From Ectocarpus siliculosus (Eukaryota > Sar > Phaeophyceae > Ectocarpales > Ectocarpaceae): 64,000 bases of DNA. Where the stretch lies: positions 2,342,168 to 2,406,167 of the forward strand of contig FN649750.1 of the NCBI GenBank assembly GCA_000310025.1, written 5' to 3'. The position numbers were made by a program, and so were the translations under genes. This document shows positions 35,758 through 48,002 of this stretch, one piece after another. The notes beneath the pieces are model-generated. The model ran no database searches. It saw only the letters and a program-made list of their open reading frames with translations, and had not been told where the DNA came from. Numbering within the stretch: the first letter of the stretch is position 1; each line of letters starts with the position of its first letter.

Positions 35758-37740
35758 GCCCGCAGTGCGGCAGCGCATCGGGATCCTGGTCTGGTTCTAC
35801 ATTGTCTCCCGCACACGCACCTGCACCCCACAAGGATGAGGTAGCGTTGTACAGCTGCCGTTAATACCGCCGACACACGAGCACCCCCCCTGCTAGAGCA
35901 TGGCTCTTGTCTGGCTGGCGCCGTAGTTACCGTCGACAGCGGCACTTTGAGCGCTACTGTGCGGTTTAATTTTTCTCATCTGGCCAAACCGCCTATCTTG
36001 GTGTACCCCAACTGGGATGCAGTCGAGGACGGCACCCGCCCTTTCCGCTCTACACCGATGCTATGTAGTTTCAATGGCCTCGGTTCGACTCTATTTTGAG
36101 CCAAACAGGATGACGGCGAGATTCGCCCTATCGTGTTTATCAGCCGTGTATTCTCGGTTCCGAACGCAATTGGACAGATCTGGACTTAGAAGTTAGTGCC
36201 ATTGTGTGGAATATCAAACACCTTCGTGCCTATCCAACGGTCACGCACTTCCGTATTGTTCGCACAAAAACATTGCTGGGAAAGCCTTTCCAAATTTCGC
36301 GCGAACACAGCCCTCGCGAATATTGCTGGCTAGAATGACGTGCTACAGTTACACGCCCGCCCAAGTACCGCAAAGGTGCCTCCAACGGCAACGCCGATTC
36401 ACGCCTGCCTCTCCCCGCCACGGAGCAAGACCGCCCCGCTCGACGCCGACCCACGGAAGAAGATGAGGTGGGCATTTTCCTTGTACGCGGTTGCGGACGT
36501 TCACATACCGGCACCCACGCACCGGGCGTTGGTCTTAGTAGGCCAGTGCCCCGACACCCCAGTCGCGACAGCGTCGCTTTGGGTGGGCTACCCGTTACCC
36601 ACGCAACGTAATACGCTTTCGGAAACACCAACCCCAAATGAGAATTGACGACCTCGACGCTCCACAGTGAGCATTCGCGGCCCGTGCGGCAACCGACGTT
36701 ACCCACATTCCTCCGGTACCCCGCCGACAACCACGGCGCCCTCGACGGCTCAGGCGTCCTGGTGTCTGTCGTATCTGTACAACCCTCAAAGCGACGCACA
36801 GACTTCGGATGCGGGCATAGACACAGCAGTGCTGCCAGCTTCAATGTCGCCTCTGCAAGAACACCGTCTCGATTTCCCCTGATCCATCGCCGCTGTCCGT
36901 CTGTTCAGTCAGTCCGGCCGCGCATGAATCCATTAAACTTTGTTTCCACGCGTACACCCTGCCGATCGGCCAGTGCTGCGGGACGGTCCCAGCCTTCAGT
37001 GCACTAACTACACTAGAAACGCCGCGGCACCGCCTGCGATCCAACAAACGGCCTCCCGGGCGCGAGTCGCGCCTAACGTTTCCACGCGTCCGCCGGCTTC
37101 GGTCGCTCAGCCAAAGACGCCGACCTCACGCGTACAGTACCCTCGGTATCGACAGACACGGGGACCCACCGACGTCCGTGGCGCCGTCGCCGCTCCTGGG
37201 CACGCTCCGCACGCCAAACCTGTCTCGCGGCATCGCCACCGGTTCCTCGGCACCGCCGTTGTCCGCCACGGAACTGGATGTCCATCAATCCGTCTCGCGT
37301 TACACCCTTTGGGATAGTCCCGTGAACATAGAACCGAACCCGCCTGCAAGGCGAATGTGCGTATAATCGTCTTAGGGTGTCCAACGACCCTTCTCCAAGA
37401 TACGCTGGATTTCCTCCACGAATCCTTTTCGGCATCACGCCCGTCGCGTGGGGACATCTACGCTCTTTCGCGAAAGCACCTTGTCATTAACGATGACGAA
37501 GGCAACGCACACCTTGTGCACCGGCTAACGAAGCCCCCTTCGTTTACATCGGGACGGCCTGGTGGTCGCTCTTCGCGCCTCCTTAATGACAAGCCCACGC
37601 GCGTCTGCGTCCCGATGCGTTTGCGACAATGGGTCCTGCCAGCATGCCATGCCGACGTTCGTTGCCACCTCGGGACTTCTCGCACGTTATTGATGCTTGA
37701 GAGGTTCCATCGGTGGATCGGTAGAGTATAACATATGCGG
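35758..37740 (+). mobile_element. Ty3/Gypsy RNase H and integrase zinc-finger region, fossil
   Basis: At 35970-36060 a stretch reading L-A-K-P-P-I-L-x-Y-P-N-W then F-R-L-Y-T-D-A matches the RT/RNase H junction of Ty3/Gypsy Pol. At 36110-36240 come G-E-I-R-P-I-V-F-I-S-R and A-I-V-W-N-I-K-H-L-R-A-Y, the usual RNase H blocks. At 37600-37735 R-V-C-V-P-x-x-L-R, H-A-D-V-x-x-H-L-G and R-T-L-L-M-L fit the integrase N-terminal HHCC finger. It has many breaks and no LTR was recognised. It is in the same orientation as the gag remains at 28.9-31.0 kb. Confidence 0.75.
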
Positions 37741-38139
37741 CACAAGACTCCAAACCCTGGGAAAACATATTGGCCGTAAACAACCATATCGCAGGTTGTG
37801 TCACTCTGTGGGGGGTGTGCTCTCTTGTGGAACTCGGGTGATCAAGGGCAGGTATAGTGAGAGCAATGAAGGGGACCCAGGGGGTGTGCTACGGCTGCGG
37901 CATACTCGCAGGAACCAAAATTGTGTGAGCACTGCCTGCAAAATATTACTTACCACGCCTGGGGGCCACATGTGTAGGGGGGTTGGTATAGAGGGGGTGT
38001 ATGCAAAAACCTACCGTCCCCCTGTCACAAATGAGAGTGCGCCTAAAAGGTGGGGAGATAAGTAAATGGATTCGGATTGGAATGCTGGGTGTTTCCCCGT
38101 ACTCAGAGGGTGTGTTGCGCATGTCCCATGCTGGGCCAT
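37741..38139. other. No gene recognised
   Basis: A GGGGGTGT-rich stretch recurs (37810-38000). No frame or motif of note. Confidence 0.35.
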
Positions 38140-39130
38140 CATGCCTGTCATCGGGGACCACTGTGCCGAAGGAAAGATAGACACACAAATTAGCCGCGCC
38201 GCGCGTGTCGATAGATAGTTCAAATCTCCCAATTTATGTCCGCCGAGCATGATCGAAGCACCATCGGCGCAAACCACATCCTGACGTCAATACCGTTAGC
38301 ACCTACAACCGTATGTGGTAGTTTTAGCGACAAGTTCTAAAGGGCATTATCCCAGACTTTTGGATCTGTTGTCCACGTTGTCACAGGCTGCCAACTTGGT
38401 GATATCTTTGGCTTCGGAGGACGCTACCATGGTCACCGGCTCCACCTGCACGATGTACGGCGGCTGGGCGAACCCTAGGCACCCGTCCGGACAGCTGAGG
38501 CTTTGTTGGGGTACGGCAAGCAAAGACGGAGGCAGGGTGGTGCGAGGGGGATCGATTAATCGTCGGAAACCAGTCTTTGTTGTCTACGTTCATCAAGCAA
38601 CCTAGATCGGTATGTTAATCTTCGAAGAGCGGGCAAAACGAGAGCCAGGTTATGATCGGGTTGATGCTTGTGGACTCGACAACCTCTCAATCAAGACGGG
38701 GATTATTTTTGTTTCATGTTTAGGCGCAGGGGATGCCCGATGGCACACGATTTGCTGAAGATGACTGCGCTTCGACGACCGTTTCACGACAGTCGAGTCT
38801 AGGCTAATATCTTCAGCAAGTCGACGATCCGCTCAAATTCTTGCACAACAGACGGAGTGATGATATTCGAAATTATTCTGTAGAGATCGCGTGGCAACGA
38901 CCAAATGATTTGGGAAGATATGCCGTAGAGGGCATTTTGTCGGGGGACTTACGATTGGACCATGGTAGTGGTTTGGGGTACAAAGGTTGGAGTTGGGGAA
39001 TATGGAGTTTGCCGGAAGAAGCGTGGGAGGGGGGCAGAAATGCGTTTTCATACACCAAGATATTGATGCAATGTCCGGTCGACTGGCGGACTGCATGGCT
39101 GAAAGGACAAAGAGCCACCCTGGCATAGCA
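38140..39130 (+). pseudogene. SDR 3' fragment (exon 6 plus flanks)
   Basis: An acceptor and exon equivalent at 38387-~38480 encode the SDR exon 6 blocks (L-A-S-E-D-A-T-M-V-T-G-S-T and G-G-W), but the reading passes the usual stop because of an indel after G-G-W-A. Both the upstream part (38140-38386, intron 5) and the downstream part (38485-39130) align with the reverse complement of about 13390-12480. Exons 1-5 are absent, so it cannot make an enzyme. Confidence 0.88.
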
Positions 39131-40224
39131 TTCATGCTGCGATTCAAGACTGAATAAGAACTACAGCTATAGTTGGCAGCACTGCATGTGTTAGTTCCTC
39201 TTTTTCCTTTCCGTCTGTGGGGTATGGGTTTGGCCCTACCGTGTCTGGGTGTACATGGCTTGATGTAATACGGTGCTTGAGGTGATCTGGGAAGACAGAC
39301 TATTCACTACACTGCTGGTTACCGAATAACACCTCAATATTTTTCATGCACGCACTCGCGGATTATTGCGCGGACAATTTATTCGGCGCAAACAGAGGGG
39401 GGCGGGGGGGCACAAGTTGTGCCTTGAGGGGAGGTAGCAGGGCAGGGCGCAACATGTTTTCAGCTGGGCGCGTGTGGATAAGTCATTCGTGGTGGAATAG
39501 AGAGTACACCACGCACAACACCAGGCGGGTGATGATGTGGCGCATGGATGTGGGATCCGGCTGGGTCATATCTGTCGAGGAAATCAAATGCTGGTGAAGC
39601 CCATTCAGATTCGAGAAATTTTTGGTGTGTTCGCAAAAGTCCACGAATATTCAATTCAGCCTTTGCTGGAACTTTGGGCCGCTGACGGAAGTTGGGTAAC
39701 AGATGGTTAAAGTAGGACAACATTTTGATAAAAGAACTGTCAGAGTCAAGAGAGGGCACGTCCATGCTGCAACGATATGCTGCTGAATTAGTTACATAGA
39801 CACGGGATTAATGCAGATTCGACTATGTCCGTTGATGACAGATAGGAAGAGTCTAGAGCGTGAGCGCGAGACCCCCTTCCCCGTCACTCTTCCAGCGATC
39901 AACGAAGAAAGCTGCCAGAACATCTCGTCTATGCACTACGTACGATTGGCGGAGCCGCCCCATACTGCAATCACATTACTTGTACATTTATCGCGACAAA
40001 GTTTTCACTCATCCATCCCATTGTCTCGCCGATCGTAAAGCCGAAGCGAGTACCTCTTTTGGGCGAGGCTCAAACCTTACAGCTACACCAATGAGTGAGC
40101 AAAGGTTTCTACATTTATTGAAGTTACACGCCGGCCGCTATTCAATTTCTTCGGCATTTCTTCTTAATCTTGTGCCTCGGTTTCATACGAAAGTAGATGT
40201 AGTTCTTTCGAGCGGGCCGGCTCT
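39131..40224. other. No gene recognised
   Basis: An open frame on minus (39765-39460) and short plus frames are present, none with a known domain. A G run (39399-39410) is not next to LINE sequence. Confidence 0.35.
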
Positions 40225-40345
40225 TACTTACTGTTGACGATCTACCAGAGCGCCCTCTGCTACAGATTACTGGAAGGAACCTAGCGGCAGAGAGAATCGA
40301 ACCCCCACTCTGGCGCCAGGGAGTCGTGCAGAGTGACCACTTTGA
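40225..40345 (-). mobile_element. tRNA-like SINE head (minus)
   Basis: The reverse complement reads TAGTCAAAGTGGTCACTCTG (A-box like) and, about 30 bp on, GTGGGGGTTCGATTCTC (B box/T arm). No tRNA cloverleaf with a 7-base anticodon loop could be drawn, so a SINE or tRNA pseudogene is preferred over a working tRNA gene. Confidence 0.5.
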
Positions 40346-41029
40346 CTACAGTAGTACCATTTTGAAGAAAGTTCATCCAACGAGCCGAGAGGGGCAGTTC
40401 GGTTTTCGCAACCAGCAGTTAGTTTCAAAAATTTCAGGTCTTGAGATTTCGGACTTGCTCCCGACTTCGAAGACCAATACCAAAGTCAACTCCGAAAACA
40501 ACCTACACAGTAGCACGTTCTCCTGCCCAAGAGGTCAAACATTGGCAGGAAATCGGAGAATGAAAATAAATTCCCGCGTGACCTGTGTGAAGCGGTTCGG
40601 ACCCAGGGTGCCCGAAAAATGTTACTCCGATCACCTATTCAAAAATGTAGGTCTGTTCGAATATTTGCTTCAGGAAACGTATCTCCTGGGTGTCCGAGGC
40701 GAGGAACTGAATCTAGGCGGGCAAGAATCCAGGCGGGCAAACTCCACCTGCTAAGTTTCGTCCCTTCGTCGACTGTTTGACAGCAGCAATCCAAACCACA
40801 AAGCCTACAGCTGTCGGTCACCACTCACTGTGCGTAGTCTGTCGTGTGGCGATTTGCCCGATACGTTCCGACTTTTTCGTGCTGCCTCTTCCTGCAGCGG
40901 CATCGACCATGTCATCATTTGGAAGAGAGCTACGGTTGGCAGTTCTCGCAAGACGACGGCCGAGTAAAACAAGTATTTCTCCTAGAGAAGAAGCTCTACA
41001 CTGCAAGTTGATGATGCGTGCTTGTTCGT

Positions 41030-41425
41030 GGAATGGTCATGCGGTGTACTGTACACAATCTCCCCCCACCTTCTCTTCTTGCATCGCACCCACCCTCGCG
41101 GACAACCTTTCATTCCTGACAACCGTACACCCCACACGTCGCACATCGACCCCATCCTTCTGGCTAGGACGACGACCGAAATGAAGCGAAGATCTGTCTC
41201 GGAGAGAACGATGGGCAAATAAACTCCACTGCTTATCCCATGGTTGATGATGCGTCCTGCTTGCTGTTGAAACGTTCTCCGGAACCGTCGTGCGATGGAA
41301 CACTAAAAAAATGTTTTCCCGACCTTCTCCTACTTACCACCCAAACCACACCACGTGGACAACCCTTCACTCCCAACAACCGCACACCCCACGCGTCGCA
41401 CATAGACCCCATCCTCTCTTCACCA
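41030..41425 (+). repeat. Tandemly duplicated promoter-proximal block of CYP74-like copy 1
   Basis: A block with GACAACC-TTCA-TC-C-ACAACCG then ACACCCCAC-CGTCGCACAT and GACCCCATCC occurs at about 41095-41160 and again at about 41352-41415. The same block occurs once upstream of copy 2 (reverse complement of about 59225-59310). Conservation beside two diverged genes suggests a 5' UTR or promoter element. The tandem copy is unique to copy 1. Confidence 0.65.
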
Positions 41426-41684
41426 CCTACCCCTCTCCCACTTCCATACTACTTTCTCCTGCGACTAGGCTGAAAGACGCAGAGAAGGTGCCTAACAACA
41501 ACAACCGCATGCGGCTACTCTATTTTGTTGTCCTTGGTGGTGGTCCGCTTCTGGTCGCATCGGCCTTCACTATACTTGCCGTCTCCTCCTCCAACGTGCA
41601 GGAGCTGCTTCCTCCATCTCTTCGTCGCGGCAAGCTTCGACCACAACGCCGCCGATTCCCACCCCTTCACACCACAAAGTCAAG

Positions 41685-44600
41685 ATGGCCGCTGCTGCAA
41701 CGACGGCGGCTGAACCAGATCTTCTCGAGCCTACCGGCGTTCACCACCCGTTTCACAGCTTGTCTCCACTCACCGAAGCGCGGGCATGGGCGGCGAGGGA
41801 AGGACAGTACTTCAACGGCCTCATCGAGGCCAACGGCGGTGCATCGGTGTCCAAGGGGCACCCGGATCTTGCTGTCACGTTCTTGACAGATCACGCCAGC
41901 TGTGAATGGTTTTTCAGCCAGCGCCAAGAGGTCTTGGACCGGCAGGTATGTTGAGCATATGCATCCGCATCTAGTATACATGTTGACTATACGCGAACAT
42001 GCTCGTGCCGGAGATCAGGTGTTGTTTTCTATTCTTGCTTCCGCGCTTCAATGTTTTCAAACTAAAGTGTCGTGTTTGTGGGCCTGTGGCTTCGGCTCAC
42101 GATGGCATGGATAATGAGAGTGCTTGGTTTCCCCTTCGCATACAGTACGAAACGAATTGGATGACACGCATCTCAGAATTGAGCAATTTCGCCAAATTCT
42201 CCGCATTTTGGAAAAATAGTGCCGAGAAGACATTCCCGCCTCTGTTCGGGGCTCTCGTGTTCCACGCACGGGGAAGAAGCACAGTCACGTATATCCTCCC
42301 TTCTGTTTATTGAAAGTGTTGAGAATCACCATGGCTATTGACTACCAGTCAGCGCTGACTGGTACATATTCCAGTGGTCATCGTGCTTCTCGACGAAACG
42401 TTCGGACAGAAGCGACAGATTCCCGCAGGGACAAACTATAGAATGTGTATTGAACTCGAATTCGGCAATAAGATTGACCAAGACTTCTTCAATACATCCC
42501 TTCGACTGGGCTATTATCTCCGACAGATACAACGCCTTCCAGTAACTTCATGCAGCATATATATTTTTACACGCACCCAAGATCCGATGTCGTACGTCAG
42601 CCGTACATTCACCTTGTTCTCGATGTAGAATTGTTCACTGACTCGCGTTGATCGCGAACGGTTTTGTATGTGTCTTGTCATCCCACCAAGTTTATCCCAC
42701 CTCTCTTTCGCCATTCGCGCCCATGCGTGTCTGTTTGTACTTCACTCCCACGTGCGACGCGGGCGCAGGACGGGGCGTACTTCGGCCCTCTAAAGTGCAA
42801 GAAGCAGTACATCGGCGAGTCGCTACCCACTCTCGCCAGCAACCAGAAAGAGTCGCACCAAGTCCTCCGCGAACACAAACTCAGAGTATTCCGATCAAGG
42901 GTCCCCTTCGCGCAGTCGGCCATGACTAACGCTACCGACACCTTCTACAAGAATCTCAGGGACAACGGTACGTGAAGAGGCGCCCAAAATCCGCAAAACA
43001 AGCACGAGGGACCCAGCTCGACCGATGCCGATATTGGGTGTCTCCTTGGGGGGGGGGGGGAGCTGAGCAGTCCTGTTGCCACAAACAAGTCATCCACTTT
43101 GACGACGAAAACGTCCACCACCTAGGTTGGCCTATCCAGAATATGTAGGCCTACGGAGTTTACCGCAGGCTTTGTGGAGCGCGAAAACAAATGCTGAGCT
43201 ACATACAGTGTTGAATACCCCGCTGATGATTGTGTCCCTACCCCACTCTACTGCCGGGTCCTTCCCTCCCTCTTCTCTCCTCCTCGGACTGGTAAAGGCC
43301 TGGGGGAGTACACCTTGGCTTAAGGCTTCTTTCTGCAGCAGACGACACATTTCTTGCATGAGTGGATCTACGGCATGGGGGTGGAGGGTGGCCAGCCCCT
43401 CCCGCCCTTCAAGGACTTCATCAACGCTATCCCACTCGATGTCTCCGTGTAAGTGAGGCCTCGGATTGCGCTAGTGCAGATGACAAGGCGCTCTCGACAG
43501 GCGAAGTGCTTCGAAATCGGGTTCAGTTCGTTACACGTCTGTCTTATATGTAGTCCACTTTGTTGAGCAATGTTCGGCACGTGTATCTATATGTGGTTTA
43601 CTGTACAGCCTGTTCTGCTTGGTGCTCCACCGACGGAGCGAAGCCATTTCTTGTCCATTCGTCGTCCTACGAACTTGGTAACGTCGTTGTCGTCAACGAA
43701 ACGTCCGATCGCTCCAGACTGCTCGAGCTCGAGATGGACACCCCTCTTGCGCAGCTCGCGGCCACGTTCGCCCGAAAGTCGAAGAAGGCGTCCGCCGAGC
43801 AGCTTGCCTCCGTGGAGTCCATCGTCGAGTCCATCCGCTCGTCCGAGGTCTGGGCCGGCTTCGCGGAGATGCTCGAGGGCTCCAATGTGCGTACAGCTGT
43901 TGCTTCACGCAGAACAGGCTGTCTTTCGCGTTGATTCGTATTACCCTTTGTTGGGGAGCCGTGCATACCGTAGTCTTAGACATTGACCTCACATCCCTAG
44001 GAAGCGGGGACGGGTTACGCCGGGGGGGTGTTGTATATGTGTTTGTCTTCAGCACGGCAGACGTGTTGTGAACCATGCTCATGCTGCTGTCTTGTGTTTC
44101 TTGCTCAACCAATCCCCGTTGCCAGAGAGTTACCACCGAATAGCTCCGATCCCTGCAAACGAGCAACCGCCGCCAACATCAATACTACAAATGCCGGAAA
44201 CGACGACCTTTCAGCAGCCCCGTGCATTGCGGTCGCCCTTGCCACTGTTCCCACCTGTACAGCAACGGTCAGGTGAACACCAAGGATCTGGAGCGAGAGT
44301 TCATGTTCATCACGAACTTCCAGGCGGCAGCGGGGATGGCCAAGATCATGACTATCGTAGTTGCTACCCTGACGAACAACCCGGAGTTCCTAGAGAAGCT
44401 GAGGAAGGAGGTCGATAGAAAGGTATGTTGTGGGTTTATCTGCAGGAAATCAACAAGAAAAACATTGTTGATTTTATTACAGGGTGCACTGTAGCGTACG
44501 GCGTGCTTTCACGTCTATCAAAGTTGTTTTTTTTGTGCTAAACGTCTCCCGTGTTAAGGATACGCTGCCACATGACCGTCGTTACACCGCCGCAAATTGT

Positions 44601-46970
44601 TGGAGGATCGCACCGCCCCAGAGCACTATCTCAATCACTTTACTCACCTTCCGGTAATGACTTTCTCTCTTCTGCGGCAACGTATGTCAGGATTTGACGT
44701 TCGAGACGGTCAAGGGCGTAGAAAACTTCCCGCTGCTTGACAGTTTCCTCTGGGAGATCAACCGGGTGTTCCCCGTCCCAGCGTTCACCGCAAAGGTGAG
44801 AAACGCATGTTGCACTCCATCGTAGGTGTGTCATTTCGTCTATGGACATCCGGGTGTGTTTGGTGCTGAATAGTCGTGCTATCCACCACCTCCACCGTGA
44901 AACGCGTCATTTTCGAAGACGAGGAGGGACGGACGAAAACGGGGAGCTCAGTCCAATACTGGTGGGGGGAGAACTTTCTAACCAGCACATGACATGTAGG
45001 CACAGCATTACTCCCAGTACAGCGAAGGGTTTGGAGTCACACATCATACCATTCTGGAGGTGCCATCGCGTTGTCGTGAGTTCACCGCTCGCGGTACCTC
45101 CGCTCGACGTTGCCTGCGCACGCGCTGGTTGGTTGCCCCTGGCTTGCAGGAAGCCAAGATGGATGTCGTCGTGCCCTCCAGCTCCGACAGGAAGTACAAG
45201 GTGCGTGTGCTTGAAAAGGGCGAGTTGGAAGAGATCTCGGCTTGACGTAGGTAGCACTTCAGTCGCAGCACGTCGTCCACAGAAGCGGCGAAAATGTTCT
45301 TGTCCTTGGGTTCCAGTGTGTGTTTTATTGCTTTGTTTGCATCGACCGTGTTAATCGGTTGATCAATGAAAAGACGCCAGTCTCGGTGCGATTGCACACA
45401 CAAAAAAACTCTAAATATCTGCTTGTGGATGTAGAGATGTCCGGGTCGTCTGTTCCCTCTCTTCTTCACCCAGAGGAAGGTGGCAGTGCGTGTCCGTGTT
45501 CTGATCCGGCCATTATTAGAACCTTTTAGAAGGAGGTCTGATGACAACTGAGAAACCAACTGCATCGATCGGACACCAGGAGACGGGGTCGACGTACAAG
45601 TTTCCGGAAAATCAGATTGCTTCCCTCTCGGGAGCAATGGCAACATCGGCTTGTGCGTGTGTATTACTTCTACTTCTTTGTGTGGATATTGCTTCACGCA
45701 GGTCAAGAAGGGAGATGTGCTCATGTGCGAACAGGCCCTCGGGCAGATGGACCCGTCCGTCTTCGGCCCTGATGCCCGGGAGTTCAAACCCGAGCGCTTC
45801 GTGGGTAACCCGGAGCTCAAGAAAAAGGTGAAACCGACATTAGAATAATATGTAGATGATTTTGTTGAAGCGTGTTGTGGAGCGCGCCGTATGTTGCCAG
45901 TACCTCGCAAAACGGAGGGGTTCAATGTCGATTGTGCTCCATGTTTAGGTTGATGAGGGGCGGGCCGAATGATGACACCGCGATTCACCATGACCACGAA
46001 CGTGTGGTGACACAGAACTGATCCGCTGTAGATTGGTGAGGATCATGCAGCGTAAGATGTGCCGCGTGCTCGAACGTACCCAAAGCGTACTTTTTCCCGA
46101 GAATCGAAAACACTATTGCCCGTAGCATTACGTGCGGCACCCCTGTAAGATGAGCTTCAAGTTTCGACCGCGAACGTTCGTTGTGTCGATTATGTTGCTG
46201 ATATATGTTATGATGCAAGCTTCCTGCAACAAAGCGTTGAAATTGGTGTTCGTACCTCGAATGTATTTGGAAGTACCTGGACGTTGATAACGGTCGTACG
46301 CCGATTACCTGCTGATGACGTCGACGACGACCATGCCGCACGCTCGGCACAGGTCTTCGCCTACGGGTACGCCGACCACGACAAGGTAGACGGCGTGTGG
46401 GGATGCGCGGCCCACGCCGTCGGGCTGCTCGACGGTGTCCTCAAGATCGTTTACGGAAGGTGAGGCCAATGCGCAAGAACGTAGAATGTACTCCTAGATT
46501 TACCAAGCAGAATGTGCCTACATTAGGGGTTGGCGTGGGACACGAGCGAAACATTAGACGCTCGTGACATCGACGCCCCCGCTTCAGACCTAACGTTCGG
46601 TAGAGACCCCGGAGAAGAGATGCCTGTGCGTCAGATGGGAAGGGGGCCGGAGTTAAGGCAGGTGTGATTCTCTGTTCAACGGCGACTCAGCGAAAATAAA
46701 TAACGATGAGGAGAACCGACGGTCACAGCAACCCTCCCCCCTCGTTCTGCGACCCCGTCCGGGCATCCCTCACGGAACCCCTCATATCTCTCCTTCTAGC
46801 CCCCATGCGCACGAACAACGACCCGCCCTGTTTCACCCGTGTGCGGCAGGTGGGTGCAGGAGGCCGAGTGGGAGCTGACGAGTGTGCCGGTGATCTCTCC
46901 TGATGCGTTTGTCGCAACGGTCGGTCCGGCGGACCTGTCCTTCGCGAAAGTCACGTCGCGCAAGAAGTAA
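41685..46970 (+). CDS. CYP74-clan cytochrome P450, copy 1, ten exons
   Basis: Exons: 41685-41945, 42769-42967, 43325-43448, 43718-43886, 44273-44422, 44691-44795, 45150-45200, 45702-45827, 46353-46459, 46850-46970. They are phase-consistent and give 470 aa; the exon 3 start is the least certain, and the rest are supported by copy 2. Motifs: an I-helix T-N-F-Q-A-A-A-G in exon 5, K-helix E-I-N-R (E-x-x-R) in exon 6, D-P-S-V-F then P-E-R-F in exon 8, and a haem loop in exon 9 where G and the Cys ligand are separated by 12 residues (G-x12-C, W-G-C-A). That long loop is the hallmark of CYP74 enzymes, which rearrange fatty-acid hydroperoxides without O2 or reductase (allene oxide synthase, hydroperoxide lyase, divinyl ether or epoxyalcohol synthase). 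Product class cannot be told. An upstream leader (41488-41684) is out of frame with exon 1. Confidence 0.85.
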
Positions 46971-47439
46971 ACGGAGTCCTCAGACGCGGACAAACGTGCG
47001 GCGCCACAGCAAGGCGCGACTGACTGTGGCACGAAACACAACCAAATAATACGGGAGATGAGAAGCAAACATGTCTGCGTGCGTGTCCCGCAATACCAAA
47101 AATCCCGAGACCAGACCATTGGTTGTTGAATGTGTTGATATTGTAGACCCATTCTCTTTGTGATACTATGGCCATATTTCCGAAGTTATCGTGCTGACGG
47201 AACCAGGCGCGAATGTCCACCCCATGATGTGGATCTGGAAGCAGGAAGTTCAGAGGGCCCGCAGGTTACCTGGTTCTCGACACTGCAGCCAATCGGGCCA
47301 GCTTGTCGAGCCTAGGCAACGGAGGATCTATCACGAACATCGACTCCCCTCACCTATCCTCTAGGTGTTTGCTAGAACGCGTGACACGCCTAGAACGAGG
47401 TCTGGTCTTGTGAATGCCCGTCCTTTGGTGTGCATAGGT
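46971..47439. other. 3' flank of CYP74-like copy 1
   Basis: No gene recognised. Right flank of the last exon; part of the large inverted duplication ends or diverges here. Confidence 0.4.
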
Positions 47440-47940
47440 AGACCAAAGGTTGTACTGTGTGCATGATGTTTCGAAGCTAAGATACGTCCGGACCAAGATT
47501 TTGTTGTGCATGATGGTTCAACGCTGTGATGCGTACTGTTTCATGTGGCGTGTAAATGCGGCGGTTTCGCGAACGAAAAAGGGTTGATACATGCCAAGTA
47601 CTGGAGGTCAACGGAGTGTCCCTCGTCGAATCGTGGGTTTTTGAGGTATCTCGCCGATTTGCACAACAAAATGAGGATCGCGTGTTGCGTATTCGAGGGG
47701 ATGTATTTTCTCCGGTACCAACGAAGTGTTTGGTGTATCTTTCGTTCGGTTCTGTTCATCTATGGTGTCCGCGTGTGGTGGTCGTTGTCGTCGTCAAATC
47801 GTTGTGTTGAAGTTGGTGACGTAGTTGCGCGTAACCGTGGGGTTGTTCGCGTTGTTTCATACGCTTCTTCGACCGTAACTCTCGTAAACGGTTAGAGTTC
47901 AAGGTACACCTATACTGGACGGGAGGTTACCCTACGGTGT
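47440..47940 (+). repeat. Inner arm segment of the large inverted duplication (left)
   Basis: It aligns with the reverse complement of about 53230-53610. Shared words include TGTTTCGAAGCTAAGAT, GTCGAATCGTGGGTTT, TTCGAGGGGATGT and TTCGGTTCTGTTC. No frame is conserved, so this is duplicated flank and not a gene. Confidence 0.8.
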
Positions 47941-48002
47941 TTTGCCACCAAATAAGGTGGTTCCCAGTCCAATTTTGGGTTGATGACCTATACCTCTAGA
48001 GG

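Noticed and set aside
45044-45997. 317-aa frame on minus inside P450 copy 1
   Set aside because: Antisense to exons 7 and 8; the plus-strand exons with conserved splice sites explain the openness.
46240-46352. Upstream extension of P450 exon 9 (open frame before the acceptor)
   Set aside because: The two copies differ in frame and length there, while AG|GTCTTC is shared and joins exon 8 in phase with the usual CYP74 spacing, so the exon starts at 46353.
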